Shown here: positions 22,974-35,142 of the stretch, in pieces
Layout: each line of letters opens with the position of its first letter
Numbering within the stretch: position 1 is the first letter of the stretch
Assembly (NCBI GenBank): GCA_947311845.1
Contig: CAMZMU010000117.1
Span: 73,985,042-74,049,041, forward strand
Direction: 5' to 3'
Length of the DNA: 64,000 nt
Source of the DNA: Poa pratensis
Lineage: Eukaryota > Streptophyta > Magnoliopsida > Poales > Poaceae
Program-made: the position numbers and the translations under genes
The notes under the pieces: model-generated
Told to the model about the DNA's origin: nothing
The model's input: the letters and a program-made list of their open reading frames with translations, nothing else
The model's database searches: none

Positions 22974-24766
22974 TGATGCATGTAAAATGCATACATGAAC
23001 TTTACATTTTATTACATGTTATTCCATGTTATTTGCATCATATAAGGGTTATATTCATGATTTATATTAAGTTTTGGGGATAATTAACAACTCCCCATTT
23101 TTCTGGAATTAACCCTGCGCTGTCAGAAAACCCCTTTTTCTATATTTTGATGTTTCAGGGACCCAAACGACGTCCAAATGACCTAAGATTTTACGGGGAT
23201 CACTTTTTTGGAAGGAACGAAACGTAGGCGCAAAGGAATCAAAAAAAGGAGACCAGAAGGCCAAAGGGGTGGGCCCACGCGGCCAGATTCCCTGACCGCG
23301 TGGGGTCCCCATCCTGGCCCTCGGGCCTCCGCTGCCGTCGATCTTTCTTCCCGAAGCTTCGTCTTGACCTAAAAACGACTATATATAGACCCCCCCAGGG
23401 CTTTCGCGAAAGGGAGCGCCGCCGAAACACAGAAACCACGAAACAGAGACCTGGAGCTGAAGATTGGAGGGGGAAAACTCCGGCGGGGCGCTGCCGGTGT
23501 GGTCTCCTTCCCCTCCAACAACATCTCCACCGACACCATGATGAAGAGGGAGTAGTCCACCCCTGGACTATGGGTTTGTGGAAGTAACTTATGTATCTCT
23601 CCTCTCTATGAGCTTCACTAATTAGTACCGTATGAGCTGCTGAACATGATTACGGTCATCTATGTAATTCCTTTGTGGTGGATCTTTATTATGAGTTAAT
23701 ACATGTTTGAGATTGCAATGGTTTTGTTTCAGTTATGAAAGTAGATGCATATTATGTACCCCGTTCTTATTTACTTGTCATGATCAAGCATGTTTATGAG
23801 AGCATGTGAGGGGAACGTGTGCATTAGTTGGAGTAACGGGGGGTGGCTAGTGCAGTGAACGTGAGAGAAAGTTCTGCGATCCACTTGGGTTTTCTACCTT
23901 ACTTTGTTGCCTCACTAGGGATAAACAAAAATACCATGCTACCGGAGAGTGGATGTGACCTTGGCCACTACCTCCATGACTAGATCTAGCATGTTCTTAT
24001 TTTAACTTCATGTCATTGAACTTATTGCTATGCTCTGATTTATCTTAATTACTAAGGTGTTATGATTTAGTTCGCATCTTGGTGGAGCATAAGAGAGAGA
24101 ACAACTTATACTTGAGATCTCTATGTTAGGACGTGATGCCCATATTATTAATAACTTGTCAAACCATGTCTTGCCATCTTCATGTTAATTTTAGTGTTCC
24201 ATTGTCTACCACGTTATCAAGAGAGAGTGCATTTGTGAAACCATGAACCCTGGTCCATTTTTAATCATAAGAAACACCTTTCCAACACTTTTATCACCAC
24301 TTTTGTTTGCTGCCATTATTAAATCCGAAAATACAAAAACACTTTTACATCTTGCATTCATCATAAAAAACCCAAAAATATCATTTATCATTGCTACCAC
24401 CATTCTTGCATATTTATTTACCATCATTGCATATTTACTTATTGTTTGCATTGCATATTATTTTATTATCATTCTCACACCTTGTGCTTGACAACCACTT
24501 GGTGAGGTTGAGGGCACAAAACAATTTATTTTGTTGCAGGTTCTCAAGAGAAGGATAAGGAGATAACACCTGAAATACTGGTTCCCCGAGAGTTCGATAT
24601 TAAACCCTCGAGTCACCACTCGTGGGGAAAACTGTCTTCCACTACTACATACACTCTGCACTTGGAGTCTCAACCTAACCCATTTACTTTTCACGCAGGT
24701 ACCACGCGAAGGGGCTATCAACTGTTTTCTGGCGCCATTGTGGGGTAACTGCGTGAAGGGCCATCA
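22974..24766 (+). repeat. Element A, 3' LTR (1793 bp)
   Basis: A near-identical copy of 16715-18514, preceded by AAGCTTGGGGATGT and followed by the AATAC duplication. It ends GAAGGGCCATCA. Confidence 0.9.
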
Positions 24767-24771
24767 AATAC

Positions 24772-25693
24772 CCATCACATGGCCTTTCGCAGTCTGGGGC
24801 TTGGACATGGTTGGTCCGTTTAAGACGGCGCCTGGTGGCTACACACATTTACTTGTGGCTGTAGACAAGTTCGCCAAGTGGGTTGAAGCTAAGCCCATCA
24901 AAAAGCTAGACGGTGCCACAGCCGCAAACTTTCTGTGGGGAATAATCTCTCGGTTCGGGGTGCCTCACAACATTATCACCGATAACGGCACTAACTTGTC
25001 GCAAGGCGAAGTCGAGGAGTACTGTTATAAGCATGTTATCCGCCTAGATCTTGCCTCAGTAGCACACCCGCAGGCAAATGGTCAAGTAGAGCATACAAAT
25101 GGTTTAGTCCTACAAGGCATCAAACCACGTCTCGAAGTACATTGCACAGAGCGGCTGGGGCTTGGGTGGATGAGTTGCAGTCTGTCCTTTGGAGTTTACG
25201 CACAACTCCAAACAGATCAACCAAGTTCACTCCTTTCTTCTTAGTCTATGGCGCAGAAGCAGTGTTGCCGTCCGACATGATGTACGATTCCCCCAAAATT
25301 CAAGCCTACATCCAGGAAGACGCAAAAGATGCAAGACAGGAGGGCCTTGACCTACTTGATGAAGAACACGACGTTGCTCTCGCACGATCCGCCATCTATC
25401 AGCAAAGTTTGAGGCGTTATCACAGCAGAAGAGTACGGCAACGTAGTTTTAGAGTTGGTGACCTGGTCCTCCGCCTAATCCAAGACAGGAAAGGCTTGCA
25501 TAAGTTATCCCCGCCATGGGAAGGGCTTTTTGTGGTCAGTAAGGTGTTGCTCAATGGATCTTATTACTTGGTGGACGCGCGATACGGATACAAGAAGAAA
25601 CGAGGTCGCAAGCGCAAGAGGAAGGTTGACGACAAGTACGAAGAAACCAAGCGACCCTGGAACATTGAGCAGCTACGTCCTTTTTACACTTAG
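24772..25693 (+). pseudogene. Element B integrase, catalytic core and C-terminal part
   Basis: It continues the integrase interrupted at 16714. The DD35E catalytic triad is complete: Asp in GLDMVGPF, Asp in ITDNGTNL, and Glu in GQVEHTNG with 35 residues between the last two. A GPY/F-like C-terminal module (PPWEGLFVV...GSYYLVDAR) follows, then a basic tail (KKKRGRKRKRKVDDKYEE) and RPWNIEQLRPFYT before the stop at 25691-25693. A frameshift lies near 25130-25160. Confidence 0.88.
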
Positions 25694-26236
25694 CAATTTC
25701 CAAATTGTAATAAGTACTATATGATTATGAAATAAAAGTCTGTGGTTTGCTCATTCAGTTTTGGGACCATGCCATCTTTTGTCTTTTCTCGCAATCATAT
25801 ATCTGTTGTCATAAAAGTTATCGAACAAATATTTTTGCTCCGCGCTAGGGTTCAAACTTCTTTGACATTTGCCGTCTGCCGGCTAAAAAAGCAAACAACC
25901 TTTGCACCGCCTAGTATGCGTATCTGTCTGTTTGTGTGTGGGTCGCCTAGTAGTATGTCGTTGGCACCAACATGCTGGCTTTGGTCTCTGAGTCTAAACT
26001 AATTGGTATTGCACCTGGTTGGCTCAGCTAAAGTAACTAAGATGAGGTTCCGCCAACATATGAAACAGCTAAACATGTAAACAAGATACATATTAAGGCG
26101 GGCCACTTAAGTAAGCCTACCGCCAAGTGTAGCATAAAAGTTGGCCCAACATAGTTACAAACCAAAAATATAAACATGTTTTTTCGCGTTAACAGATTAA
26201 CGCAGTTTCTTGTGCTACCATTGCAGGAGAGGACAT
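25694..26236 (+). other. Element B spacer between pol and antisense gene
   Basis: AT-rich region between the convergent pol and antisense frames. Sense and antisense 3' ends probably lie here (for example AATAAA at about 25731). No other feature is seen. Confidence 0.5.
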
Positions 26237-29200
26237 CTAAGGAGTTGCCGCCTTGGTGGACGTTGTTGGGAGATCCTGGGGGCTGATTCTGGCATCCTTG
26301 GGGCTGGCTCCGCCATCTTGGGGGCTGCGCTCCTCAGCCATGGTTTCGCCTTCTCCGCTGCCGGCAACTTCACGGCCCGCCAAGGAAGGATCGGCCACGG
26401 CAACATGTGGATCCGGGTGTTCCTTGTAGAATTTGCGGATGTCCACCATGTTGGCAACCCGGGTTGTGTAGCCCCGAACAGCCCGCAGCACATCTTGCAT
26501 CACGATGGCTTGGTTGTTTTTGTCTTCGGTGGGGAAGTACTCGGTGACTTGATGAATATCAGCCTCCGGGTACCACGCCGCCGTCAACGCCAATGCCAAC
26601 TTGGCCCCGCCTCGTGCTGCTGATCGTAGCGTGCCGTCATGTTCGGTCGCCGCCTTCTCCAGCAGGTCCGGCAAGGCATCAAAGTTGACGGGATCACCGT
26701 GCTCGCCAGGGTAGAACTTGGCGGCAAACGCTTTGCCCGCGCAAACAATCTGGTTGACTGTTTCGCCAACCTTCAAGATGCGGGCAAGGCGCGGCGTCGT
26801 ATCCACGTCATCGCCTAAATTAGCCGGCACTGCATAATGCAAACAGTTACACACTGCAGTTTGAAACTTAAGAATTCAAGGTATCAAAACGAGATGAAGG
26901 ATAAGAGGCCTACCCAGGACATGCTCACTGATGGCGTTGACCTCATCCAGATGGTTTTCAAGCGTCTCCTGAGCTAGCTGGACCGCCTTCGAAAGTTGGT
27001 CCTGCTGCTCTTTGGCATTCTTGTTCACCTGGGAGAGGTTGTTGCTCAGGGCTTCAAGTTGTCCCGTCAACTTGCTAACCTCGGCGGCATGGGCCAGCTC
27101 CCGCTTCTCCAGCTCCTCGGCATGATCCGCCTTCAGCTTCGACACCAATTCAGCAAGATCTGTAGCTTCGTTCATCAAAGCTTGCATGTCAGTGGAGTTC
27201 TTGAGAATATCTTGCGCAGTGTTTAGTAATTCTACAAATAAAGAGGAAAGACGACTAAAGAACTTGTCGGAAGGAAAAATTCAAACTAGGAAGAAAAGAA
27301 GGCAAAGAAGTTTTGTCACCTTCATCCTTTTTGCGAGCCTCTTCTAAGCTCGCAATCTGGGCGTTCTTCAGCTTGATGTCTTGCCGAAGCTGGCGGCATT
27401 CTGCGTTCTTTGTGCCTTGGGCTTGAAAAAGCTCTACGTTGGACGCAAGAGCCGCCTACAACAGAAACAAAACAATTGAGATCCAAGTCAAGACCACTTC
27501 GCCGGCTAAAAACAACCTTTTTAGTCGCCAAAGTGCTCGGGGGCTGTGACTGGGGATTACCTCAAGTTCGTTCTGTAGCATGTCGGTGGGCTGTTCCATG
27601 TGCGTGTGCCAAAACTTGGTGCCCTCGCGCATGTTCTTCAATGTTTGGCGGGGATCTTTCGCTCCCGCGGCAAAGTCGGGGCCAGATTTGGAGGAGGAGC
27701 CGCCATAGCTCTCTCCCATCTCGTCTCCCGCCTCCAGCTTCATAGCCATAAATCGAGCGGCATCATTAGCCGAAGCTTCAGCCGTCTTGGAAGTAGTAGG
27801 GCCCACAACGCACTTTTTGCCCGCCATCTTCTCCGTAGCCGCCTCTGCGGTACCAGCAGATGTCGTGTACGTTCCCTGTCATACAACCACGGGAACGCCA
27901 ACGGCAGGCGTTGTTGGTGCGGTGGCTGGAGAAGACCGTGGTGGCTTGCCCCTACCGGCAGAAATCTTCAGGTTGGCGCGAAGTTTGGGCATGGCAGGTT
28001 TGCCCCTGCAAGTAGAAAGGTACAAGTTTGTCAGCAGAAATTGTATCAAACGACTAAGTCAGGGAAAACAAAAGCTTGCCTCCCGCTTAAGTGGGATATT
28101 TCCCCCAAGGCCTCGTCCTCTGCATCAGCAGAGGTGGCTGCTTTCTTCCTTTTCTCCAAATTCTTGGTGGAGCCGCCTGCTTTGCGCTTCTTCGACTTGC
28201 TGGCACCAGTGTCGTACCAGTTGGGAGCCAAGTCGGTATCCTCCAAGGTTTGCAGCTGAAAAGAAAAAGGGCAAAATATCAATTCAGTACCCAGTGGACA
28301 AAAATGTCAAGTAAAAGACAAAGTAGCCTGGCTTACCATTGGGGCTGGGTTATCATGGGTGAACATGGCGACGCCTTCGGCCGCCTTCACTGACAGAGGC
28401 TTGACAAGCTCTCTGAGCCGGTACTGCAGCACATCTTGGTCAAGGGTGCTGTTGCCGGCGTCGTCCGCCTTGTACTCGCACATCTTCAGTGGGCGATGGC
28501 GGAGTGGCATTATTTTCCTCGACAGCCAGCAGATGACGGTGTCAACTCCGTCAAGCAATAGAGCCTTCATCGTCTTCGTCAGAAACTCGATCCGCCTGAC
28601 GGCAATTCGAAGCTCATCCGACAAGCTGCTGAGGGGCACCTTTGCCATCTAGCAGGCTTTGTGAGTTGGCGGTCCATTGACGAAAGCAGGCATCCCCTGT
28701 GTCATGCCGGGTGTCGGGATATCCTTGCAGTAGAAAAAAGTGTTGGTCCAGTGCTTCACCGACTCGATGTATGGGATCTTTGGATACCAGTCGGGTTGGC
28801 GGCAGTTGAAGGTTACGCTACCGCAGGTTGCCAGCTGACCGCCTGGTATGGTTTGCCGGCGGCATAGGAAGCAGTACTGGAATAGCTCTATGGATGCAGC
28901 TATGCCTAAGTACCCTTCGCATAGCGCTTGGAAGCCGGCTAGCACTAGGATACTGTTGGGCGCTATGTTGTGCGGCTGCAGCCCGTAGAAACTAAGCACC
29001 GCCAAGAAAAAGGCGGAAAGCGGTAATGACATACCGCGGAGGCTGTGCGACGCCAACATGACTCGCTCGCCATCTTGTGGGTTGGGGACTGGTTCGTCGC
29101 CGGGAACCCTCCAGGCGCAGTCCGTCTTAGGCGGTATGTAGCCGCCATCCTCCAGCTCTTGCAGATAAGCTGATGTCATGATTGACGGCAGCCAATATCT

Positions 29201-29512
29201 GGAGCCCAGGTTCGCCGCCTCCTCTTCTTCCTCGGCGTCGTCGTCGGCGGCAGCTTCTGCCTCCGCCGTGGCCTCAGCGCTGGTCACCGTCAGGGATGGA
29301 AGCGGGAAGGCAGGTGTGGGCGCTGCTGGTGCCGCCGGAGTTGGAGAAGAAGAAGTCACCCCGCCTGCAGCCGCGGTGGGGACAGAAGGGGTCACTGGTG
29401 TGCTCGCGGGGACGGCCGCCGCCGCCGATGCAGATCCAGATTCAGGCGTGGCTGCCGAAGCTGGAGCCAGCGCCGCCGCCGCCACCGAATCCTGCTCAGT
29501 GGTGCTCGCCAT
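26237..29512 (-). pseudogene. Element B antisense gene, six exons, Transposase_28-like
   Basis: Deduced exons on the minus strand: 29512-28337, 28255-28080, 28005-27561, 27455-27320, 27231-26914 and 26829-26237 (stop 26239-26237). Phase is kept at all five junctions, giving about 947 codons. Introns are 75-105 bp. Four have GT-AG borders and intron 2 appears GC-AG. The N-terminus is Ala/Pro/Glu-rich. A conserved block follows (SRYWLPSIMTSAYLQELE, LPLSAFFLAVLSFYGL, PNSILVLAGFQALCEGYLG) that resembles the Pfam family 'putative gypsy type transposon' (Transposase_28). The middle is Lys-rich and likely nuclear (KSKKRKAGG). Exons 5-6 form a long Glu/Lys/Leu coiled coil (LISKLKADHAEELEKRE-like). 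Two in-frame stops, TAG 28651-28649 and TGA 27881-27879, disable this copy. Such antisense genes are known in Tat elements such as maize Grande; their role is unknown. Confidence 0.78.
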
Positions 29513-29639
29513 TTGGCACAGAGGCTCCACTTGAGGGTTCGCCGGAGTTGCGTGCAAGGAGGAAGAGCGCTCGGGAAGGTGAGGTGGCTGCGGTGAATGC
29601 GAATGGGGGAAGAAACTCGTCCCCGTAGTGCCCTTTGGG

Positions 29640-29647
29640 TATTTATC
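29640..29647 (-). promoter_or_regulatory. TATA-like box of the antisense gene
   Basis: GATAAATA on the minus strand lies about 128 bp upstream of the antisense start codon (29512), followed by a GC-rich stretch. A plausible core promoter, not proven. Confidence 0.35.
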
Positions 29648-30054
29648 TCTGCGCGCCGAGATTTGTGCGCGAGATTGGCGTGGCACACGATCTCCGCCAC
29701 GTGCACACGATTTGCACGTCGTGGCAACGGTGTCTACGGCCGTCTCCTCGATTCCCGTGCGTAGTGGAAGAGTAATCATGACGCACGCCGAGTCCAAACT
29801 GTCGTGGACTGCATGACGTCATCCGTCAAATTTGACGGGATCGGTCAAATGACAAGACTGATGTCGGGAAGATTCCTGACAACAGTCAGGCCGTCTTTCC
29901 CATGATGGCGGCAAACCATCCGACTACTTTAGACGGATCGCCGCTTATTTTAACTTTGGAATGCTTCAAGCTCTTCAGCCGCCTACAAGACAAGACGGAC
30001 GTCGCCGACAAATGAAGACGTCGCCTGAAGAACTCGAACCCTTCTAGGGGCTAA

Positions 30055-30583
30055 TGTTGGGGATATACCAGTAAGGGGTATCACCAGCATGGATCAATCC
30101 AGCTAGTCCAGGTTGGCCCGCAGTGGTGGTGAAGGCTTTGCCTACCGGGCGGCCCAGATAGCTGACGACCAAGGAAGGCGGATGCCGGCAAAGTGGAGGC
30201 CCAAGACCGAAGCCCATGAAGCCACCAAGACCAAGACGGAAGGCGGCAGACTTGCCGGCTAGGTTTAGGACTCTGCATGCTTGCCGGATACGTAATCACC
30301 TTGTAACCCTAGGTCCGGCCGCCTATATAAGCCGGACCACGGGACGCCTTTAGGGCAGACTCTCATACTTTGACACATCCCATAGCTCATTGTAACCTGT
30401 AACACGGCGATCTGCCTTATAGTGAGTTATGGCAGCACGTAGGGCTCCACCACCATCGTGGAGCCTGAAGCTGGGTAAACTGCCGTGTACAATCCCGACC
30501 TCGACGACGTCCACCTTCTTGCCCTACGTTCACCCTCGGCTAGCAGGACCCCGTCTCCTATCCAAGATGCCGAAACGACGACA
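30055..30583 (+). repeat. Element B, 3' LTR (529 bp)
   Basis: It starts TGTTGGGGATATACC and ends ACGACGACA, preceded by a purine-rich AGGGGCTAA and followed by the ATATA duplication (30584-30588). Confidence 0.92.
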
Positions 30584-30588
30584 ATATA

Positions 30589-31830
30589 CAACCCAAGTTC
30601 TATAGTGTAAATTCCCCACATAATGAAACATGAAAACTCTCTCAAATGAAACATAGGTGCTAAACATTAGCACACGTGTGCAAAAAGGATAGTGATGTTG
30701 CCCCCCCTCTCTCTTTTTTTTTTTTTCTTTTTCTGTTTCTCTTTTCGATGGCCTCCATGGCTCTTTTCACTTTTCTCTCCCTCACTGTAGGGGCAACATC
30801 CTAATATGACAACACACTTTTTGTACAAATAACTCCTAACGGACAGAACATGATGTATGAAACTGAATAACTCTGCCAGTGTAGCAGGATGTGCAATGAT
30901 CTAGCGTAACATGGGTAAACCGCACGTCAGCTGTATAGAATCGTGCAAAGCAATATATAACAATGAAGAATGACAACAAGTCATGTAATTTATGATGGAA
31001 GTTGCATGGCAATATATCTCGGAACAGCTATGGAAATGCTGTGATAGGTAGGTATGGTGGCTGTTTTGAGAAAGATGTATGGGCTTATGTGTAGGAGAAC
31101 AAGAGAATGTCCTCCCACGGGATTTGGATGTACTGGCGAAGTATGCATCAACTCTCGAGGCGAGAAGAGGGCAATACACAACATCGAGGAGGCTAGCAAA
31201 ATTTGGACGGTGGAAGTGCCAAAACCGTAGCTTAACATTAGTCAAAAAGAACTCACAAATTTATTGCAAACGACTAGCAGGTTCAACATTAAGAGCATGA
31301 TTAAATTTTACCCCAAGGAGGGCCGTTCACGGAGGTACAATTGCCCCATTAGATCACTCAACCTTAGCACGCAACTATGTTAATTACGAATTACTTTTAG
31401 ACATGAAAAGCTATCAAAACCAACTACACCTTCAACAATTTTAGCAGAGTTTGTAGTACGGTACAAGCTTAAAGACAACAATCCACTAATGATTTTAACT
31501 TAAGTAACTAGGAAGCATTTACATCTATTTATTAATACCTCAAAACATTTGCAAGGAATCAAGTTATCAAAGTTCAATGATCTACAAGACTATGCAGTTT
31601 TTATCATACCATTACCACATGCATAACATTTTCTGTTCCAACCAAACGTCAATCAACTTATTTAATAAACTCCCCAAACAAGTATAATGAAGCAAGAAAG
31701 TACTTTCTTTAAAAGAACTAATAGCTCTGAACAAGAGATACATGAAAAACAAGAGCTAGAAGCATAGCAGTGCTAAAATAGAATACTCAACAAGTATAAG
31801 TGAAGAACAGGAGTATTCCATGAAAAAGCA
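30589..31830 (-). other. Element C internal region, middle part
   Basis: AT-rich continuation of element C after element B. No domain is visible. Parts match the non-coding internal DNA of element D read on the opposite strand (for example around 31795-31825). Confidence 0.6.
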
Positions 31831-32948
31831 TGAAAGAACATATTTGCTCTTAATCGTGTTTTGCTGATTATGACAACACAATTAGTGTCTTGCTGTGTGT
31901 TAAGTGCTTTTCAGGTACAGGTGATACTAATAAGAGCTTGCAGGTTTGCAAGTCTTGCAAAAAGTAAAAAGATAGAAGAAAGAAGCTTTCAGGAATCTCC
32001 AGGCCGGAAGTTCCGGTGCCGGCCGGAAGTTCCGCCTCCTGAAGTTCCGGTGCTGGCGCGTGACCCTCGAAAATGGCTAAGTCCTTTTGTGCATCCTGCA
32101 CTGGACGCAGGCCAGATCTTTGGCTGGAACTTCGACCAGAAGTTCTGGTGGGCCGGAAGTTCCGGCCCCAAGCACCGGAAGTTCCGGGTTAAGTTGCTGC
32201 GGGACATCACTCCAACGGGCAGATTTCAGGAGGGGTATAAATACCCCTCCACCTACCTCCAGCTGCTGCAAGCTTCAAGTAATCACTCTCCTCCATTAAT
32301 GAAAGCTTCCTCCTCCTAGATCTCCCTCAACCACTCAATCAAGCTCATAGTTGGGGAATCGAAGGAGGAGACCCGGATCTACATCTTCACCAAGCCAATT
32401 TACTTTTCCCCCTCATTCACTTGAGGGACCATTTGCTAGGGTTTCCATTGGGAAAACCTAGCCCCTTGTTGTACTTACTTGTTGTTCTTGTGACAGATTG
32501 TAGCCGTTTGGGAGCCCACAATCCAGTTGTGGGTTGTGCCCCGGATTGTTGTTGTAAAGGCTCCGGTTTCCGCCTTGAAGGGAACCGATAGTGGAAGGTG
32601 AACCAATCCTTTGTGGTGCGGTTCATCAGAGAAGAAGGTGAGCCTTTGTGACGTTGTGACCAACTTTTGTGGTGGTCTCACACCTCTCCAACGAGACGTA
32701 CTCCCCTAAAAAGGAGGAACTCGGGAATACATCCTTGTCTTCGCGTGCTTCCTCCTCGGTTACTTCTATCCTTGTTTACTGCCTTTACCTTGTGTATCTT
32801 GCCTAGTTGCTAGCTTTTCATATAGGTAAATTCACCGTAGTTGGTTTTATAGAGAATTTACCTTTTGTGTCAAGCCTAAATTGAAAAAGAACTAAAATTT
32901 GAAGTAGCACCTATTCAACCCCCCTCTAGGTGTCGTACGATCCTTTCA
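31831..32948 (+). repeat. Solo LTR inserted in element C
   Basis: An 1118-bp LTR-like sequence has inverted ends TGAAAG...CTTTCA and near-matching flanks AAGCA (31826-31830) and AAGCG (32949-32953). In element D the undisturbed target reads AAAAAGCGGAGCG, which confirms that this is an insertion. There is no internal region, so it is a solo LTR. A TATA box (TATAAAT, 32236-32242) indicates plus orientation. Upstream of it are seven GGAAGTTCC-type palindromes (about 32005-32190). Confidence 0.75.
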
Positions 32949-32953
32949 AAGCG

Positions 32954-34076
32954 GAGCGTGTCTCTCTCCCAAACAAGAATGTTAGGGTCCAACTTAGTTA
33001 TGACCAGAGAATAAAACATAAACAAACTGAAAATAAAAACACATAGACGCTTCAAGAACAACACTTAAAATGTAAAGGAATAAAAATATAGTCTCACTAG
33101 AAATGACCTGATAATTTGTCGATGAAGAACGGGATGCCTTGAGCATCCCCAAGCTTAGACACTTGAGTCTTCTTGAAATATGCAGGGGAGGTCCATGGGA
33201 GCCTCCCCAAGCTTAAGCTTTTCTCCCTTCTTAATCTTCTTTTATCACTCTTCTCTCTTGATACTTGAAAACTTTCTTCACACCAAACTCAACATAAACT
33301 TCATTAGAGGGTTAGTGCATCAAAATATAAGTTCACTTGGTTCTGTAGAGACACATTATAAAAAAATATTTTAAACATTAGCTACTGTTTACTAGCCTTA
33401 CGTGAAGCTCTTCCACCTTTAAAGAATTTCACTTAACACTTGTAAAAGAGAAAATGCAAAACAAAGACAGAATCTGTCAAAACCAGAACAGTCCGTGAAG
33501 ACAAAAAAATCGAGGTACTTACGTTGCTCTAATCAGAAAATGGTGAACTAACAAAATATAGATATAAAGTTCAGGCTTCTGCACAAAACATCGCAGATCA
33601 AAAAGATATTCTGTGAATTTTTCACGAATTTTACGGTGAAGCTCAGAATCTGTTTCTGGACAGCGAACAATACTTTAACACTTTCTTTTAATGCCTCCCA
33701 AAAGCGCTTTCTTTTAATGCCTTTTAGCTAGGCTAGAAGATTTTAATGATGCTCTCATAAGAATAAGAGTTGAAAAGCAAAAGAGAGTATCAAGAGGAAA
33801 ATATCAAACACATTTAAGTCTAACCCACTTCCTATGCAAAGGAATCTTGTAATAAAATAAATTACTGAAGCATGAAGCAACTATCATAGGAAGATGAAAC
33901 AAATGCAACTTCAAAATTTTCAACATAAAGAGAGGTGTTTTAGTGACTTGAAAACTTTTACAACCATATTTTCTTCTCTCATAATAACTTTGAGTAACAT
34001 CATGAACAAACTCAACAATATAACTATCACATAAATCATACTTTTCATGATCTACAAACACAGAGTTTTTATTAAG
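32954..34076 (-). other. Element C internal region, 5' non-coding part
   Basis: AT-rich sequence collinear with the opposite strand of element D. Two polypurine-like motifs (reverse complement of AAGCTTGGGGA) occur at 33143-33156 and 33204-33214. No coding domain is seen. Confidence 0.6.
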
Positions 34077-35000
34077 CTAAAAAATAGTGGGGTCATTAAA
34101 CCCACTTTTGACAATAGCAGTATAATTAATATCATCAGGCAATATAGGACCATCAACAAGAGCATTATCATATATAACAGTAGGGAGCACATTTTTACTT
34201 TCTGTGATTTCTTCTTTTTCTTGAGTCAAGGAACTTGTTACTTCAAATTTATCAAAAAGAGATATTTCAACAGAATCATAACATTCAACAATATAGCATT
34301 CTTCCTCCTTAGGTAGGCATGGAGGGTAATCATATAATGTAAGAGTTACTATCATTAGAAGGTAGATCCTCCTTTTGTTCATCACTCTCTTCTTTTTCAT
34401 TCAACGAGCTTTTAGTTTCAGCAATTTCTTTCTTCCATAGGTTCCTGCAAGACATCAGTTTCTTCTTTTGGAGGATAAGTTTTCTCAAGAAATTCAGTAA
34501 TATAAGGATTATCATTGTAATATTTAAGGCAATATCCAAGTATAGCAAAATTCTCAGATATATAAGGAGCATCATAAGTATTCTTAAGCAAAGCAGTAAT
34601 TTTCATAGGCACCTATAAAAACAACAAAATTTTCAATTTGTTCAAGATTATCAAAGTCATAGTTTCCTTTGGCATAAGAAGCCAATGTCTCATCATCATT
34701 ATAATCGCACTGGAAAGGGACGTGTTTATGCCTCCTACAACAAAAAGATTCATTAAAGCACCAAGATTCATCATATGTAGAGCACAAGTTTCTAGCAAGA
34801 CTTTTCAATTTATCTATTTGTTCCCATAAATATTTCCCTTTTTGTGACAAGCGGTATTCCTTATAATATTTTTGTTGATCCTCTGTGAACCCACCTTGCC
34901 AATATAAACTAGTTTCAAAGAAGTTAACCATAGATAGCAAATAAAGAACTAGACATAATAACAAGAAGAACAGAAAAATACTAGTCGCTGAATTTTTTTT
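34077..35000 (-). pseudogene. Element C internal protein of unknown function (broken)
   Basis: Three overlapping minus-strand frames together resemble the single internal frame of element D. They share EECYIVECYDSVEISLFDKF with D's EECYIVECDDSIEISLFDKF, and also NVLPTVIYDNAL. Near the start a frame has a hydrophobic N-terminus and then YYKEYRLSQKGKYLWEQID. No known domain is recognised. Its position suggests a gag-derived protein. Frameshifts break it. Confidence 0.5.
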
Positions 35001-35112
35001 TTTGTGGTTTTTGATTTTTAGTGCAAACAAGATAAAATAAAAATAAAACAAGCAGGACAAAAACAAAGTAATGAGATTGGTGGCGTGTAACTCCCCTTGC
35101 TGTAGCTTCCAA

Positions 35113-35130
35113 CTCCCCGGCAACGGCGCT
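35113..35130 (-). promoter_or_regulatory. Element C primer-binding site (tRNA-Asp, decayed)
   Basis: Minus strand AGCGCCGTTGCCGGGGAG differs from the tRNA-Asp site of elements A and D at the first base. It lies 12 bases inside the 5' LTR. Confidence 0.7.
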
Positions 35131-35142
35131 ATAAAATATGCT

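Larger units (their letters stand above)
16715..24766 (+). mobile_element. Element A: pol-less LTR retrotransposon with gag/protease-like frame
   Basis: A complete element of 8052 bp with TG...CA LTRs (16715-18514 and 22974-24766) and a perfect AATAC duplication (16710-16714, 24767-24771). Its primer site matches the tRNA-Asp 3' end (18525-18542) and its polypurine tract AAGCTTGGGGATGT (22960-22973) abuts the 3' LTR. The LTRs differ only slightly by eye (order of 1-2%), so it is younger than element B, which it splits. The internal region encodes a gag-like protein and a retropepsin-like domain but no reverse transcriptase, RNase H or integrase. A Mutator-type MITE sits between primer site and gag. 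Confidence 0.92.
10425..30583 (+). mobile_element. Element B: Tat-lineage Gypsy retrotransposon with antisense gene
   Basis: A full-length element with TG...CA LTRs at 10425-10950 and 30055-30583 and the 5-bp duplication ATATA (10420-10424, 30584-30588). The LTRs differ by about 20 substitutions by eye (around 4%). The order is gag, protease, reverse transcriptase, RNase H, a second RNase H, integrase, then a spliced antisense gene before the 3' LTR. The second RNase H and the antisense gene mark the Tat lineage (Grande/RIRE2-like). The primer site TGGCGTCCACCGTGGGGCC (10955-10973) most resembles the tRNA-Lys 3' end. The polypurine tract is at about 30040-30054. Element A (16715-24766) splits the integrase. 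Many stops and frameshifts show it is dead. Without the nested element it is about 12.1 kb. Confidence 0.93.
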
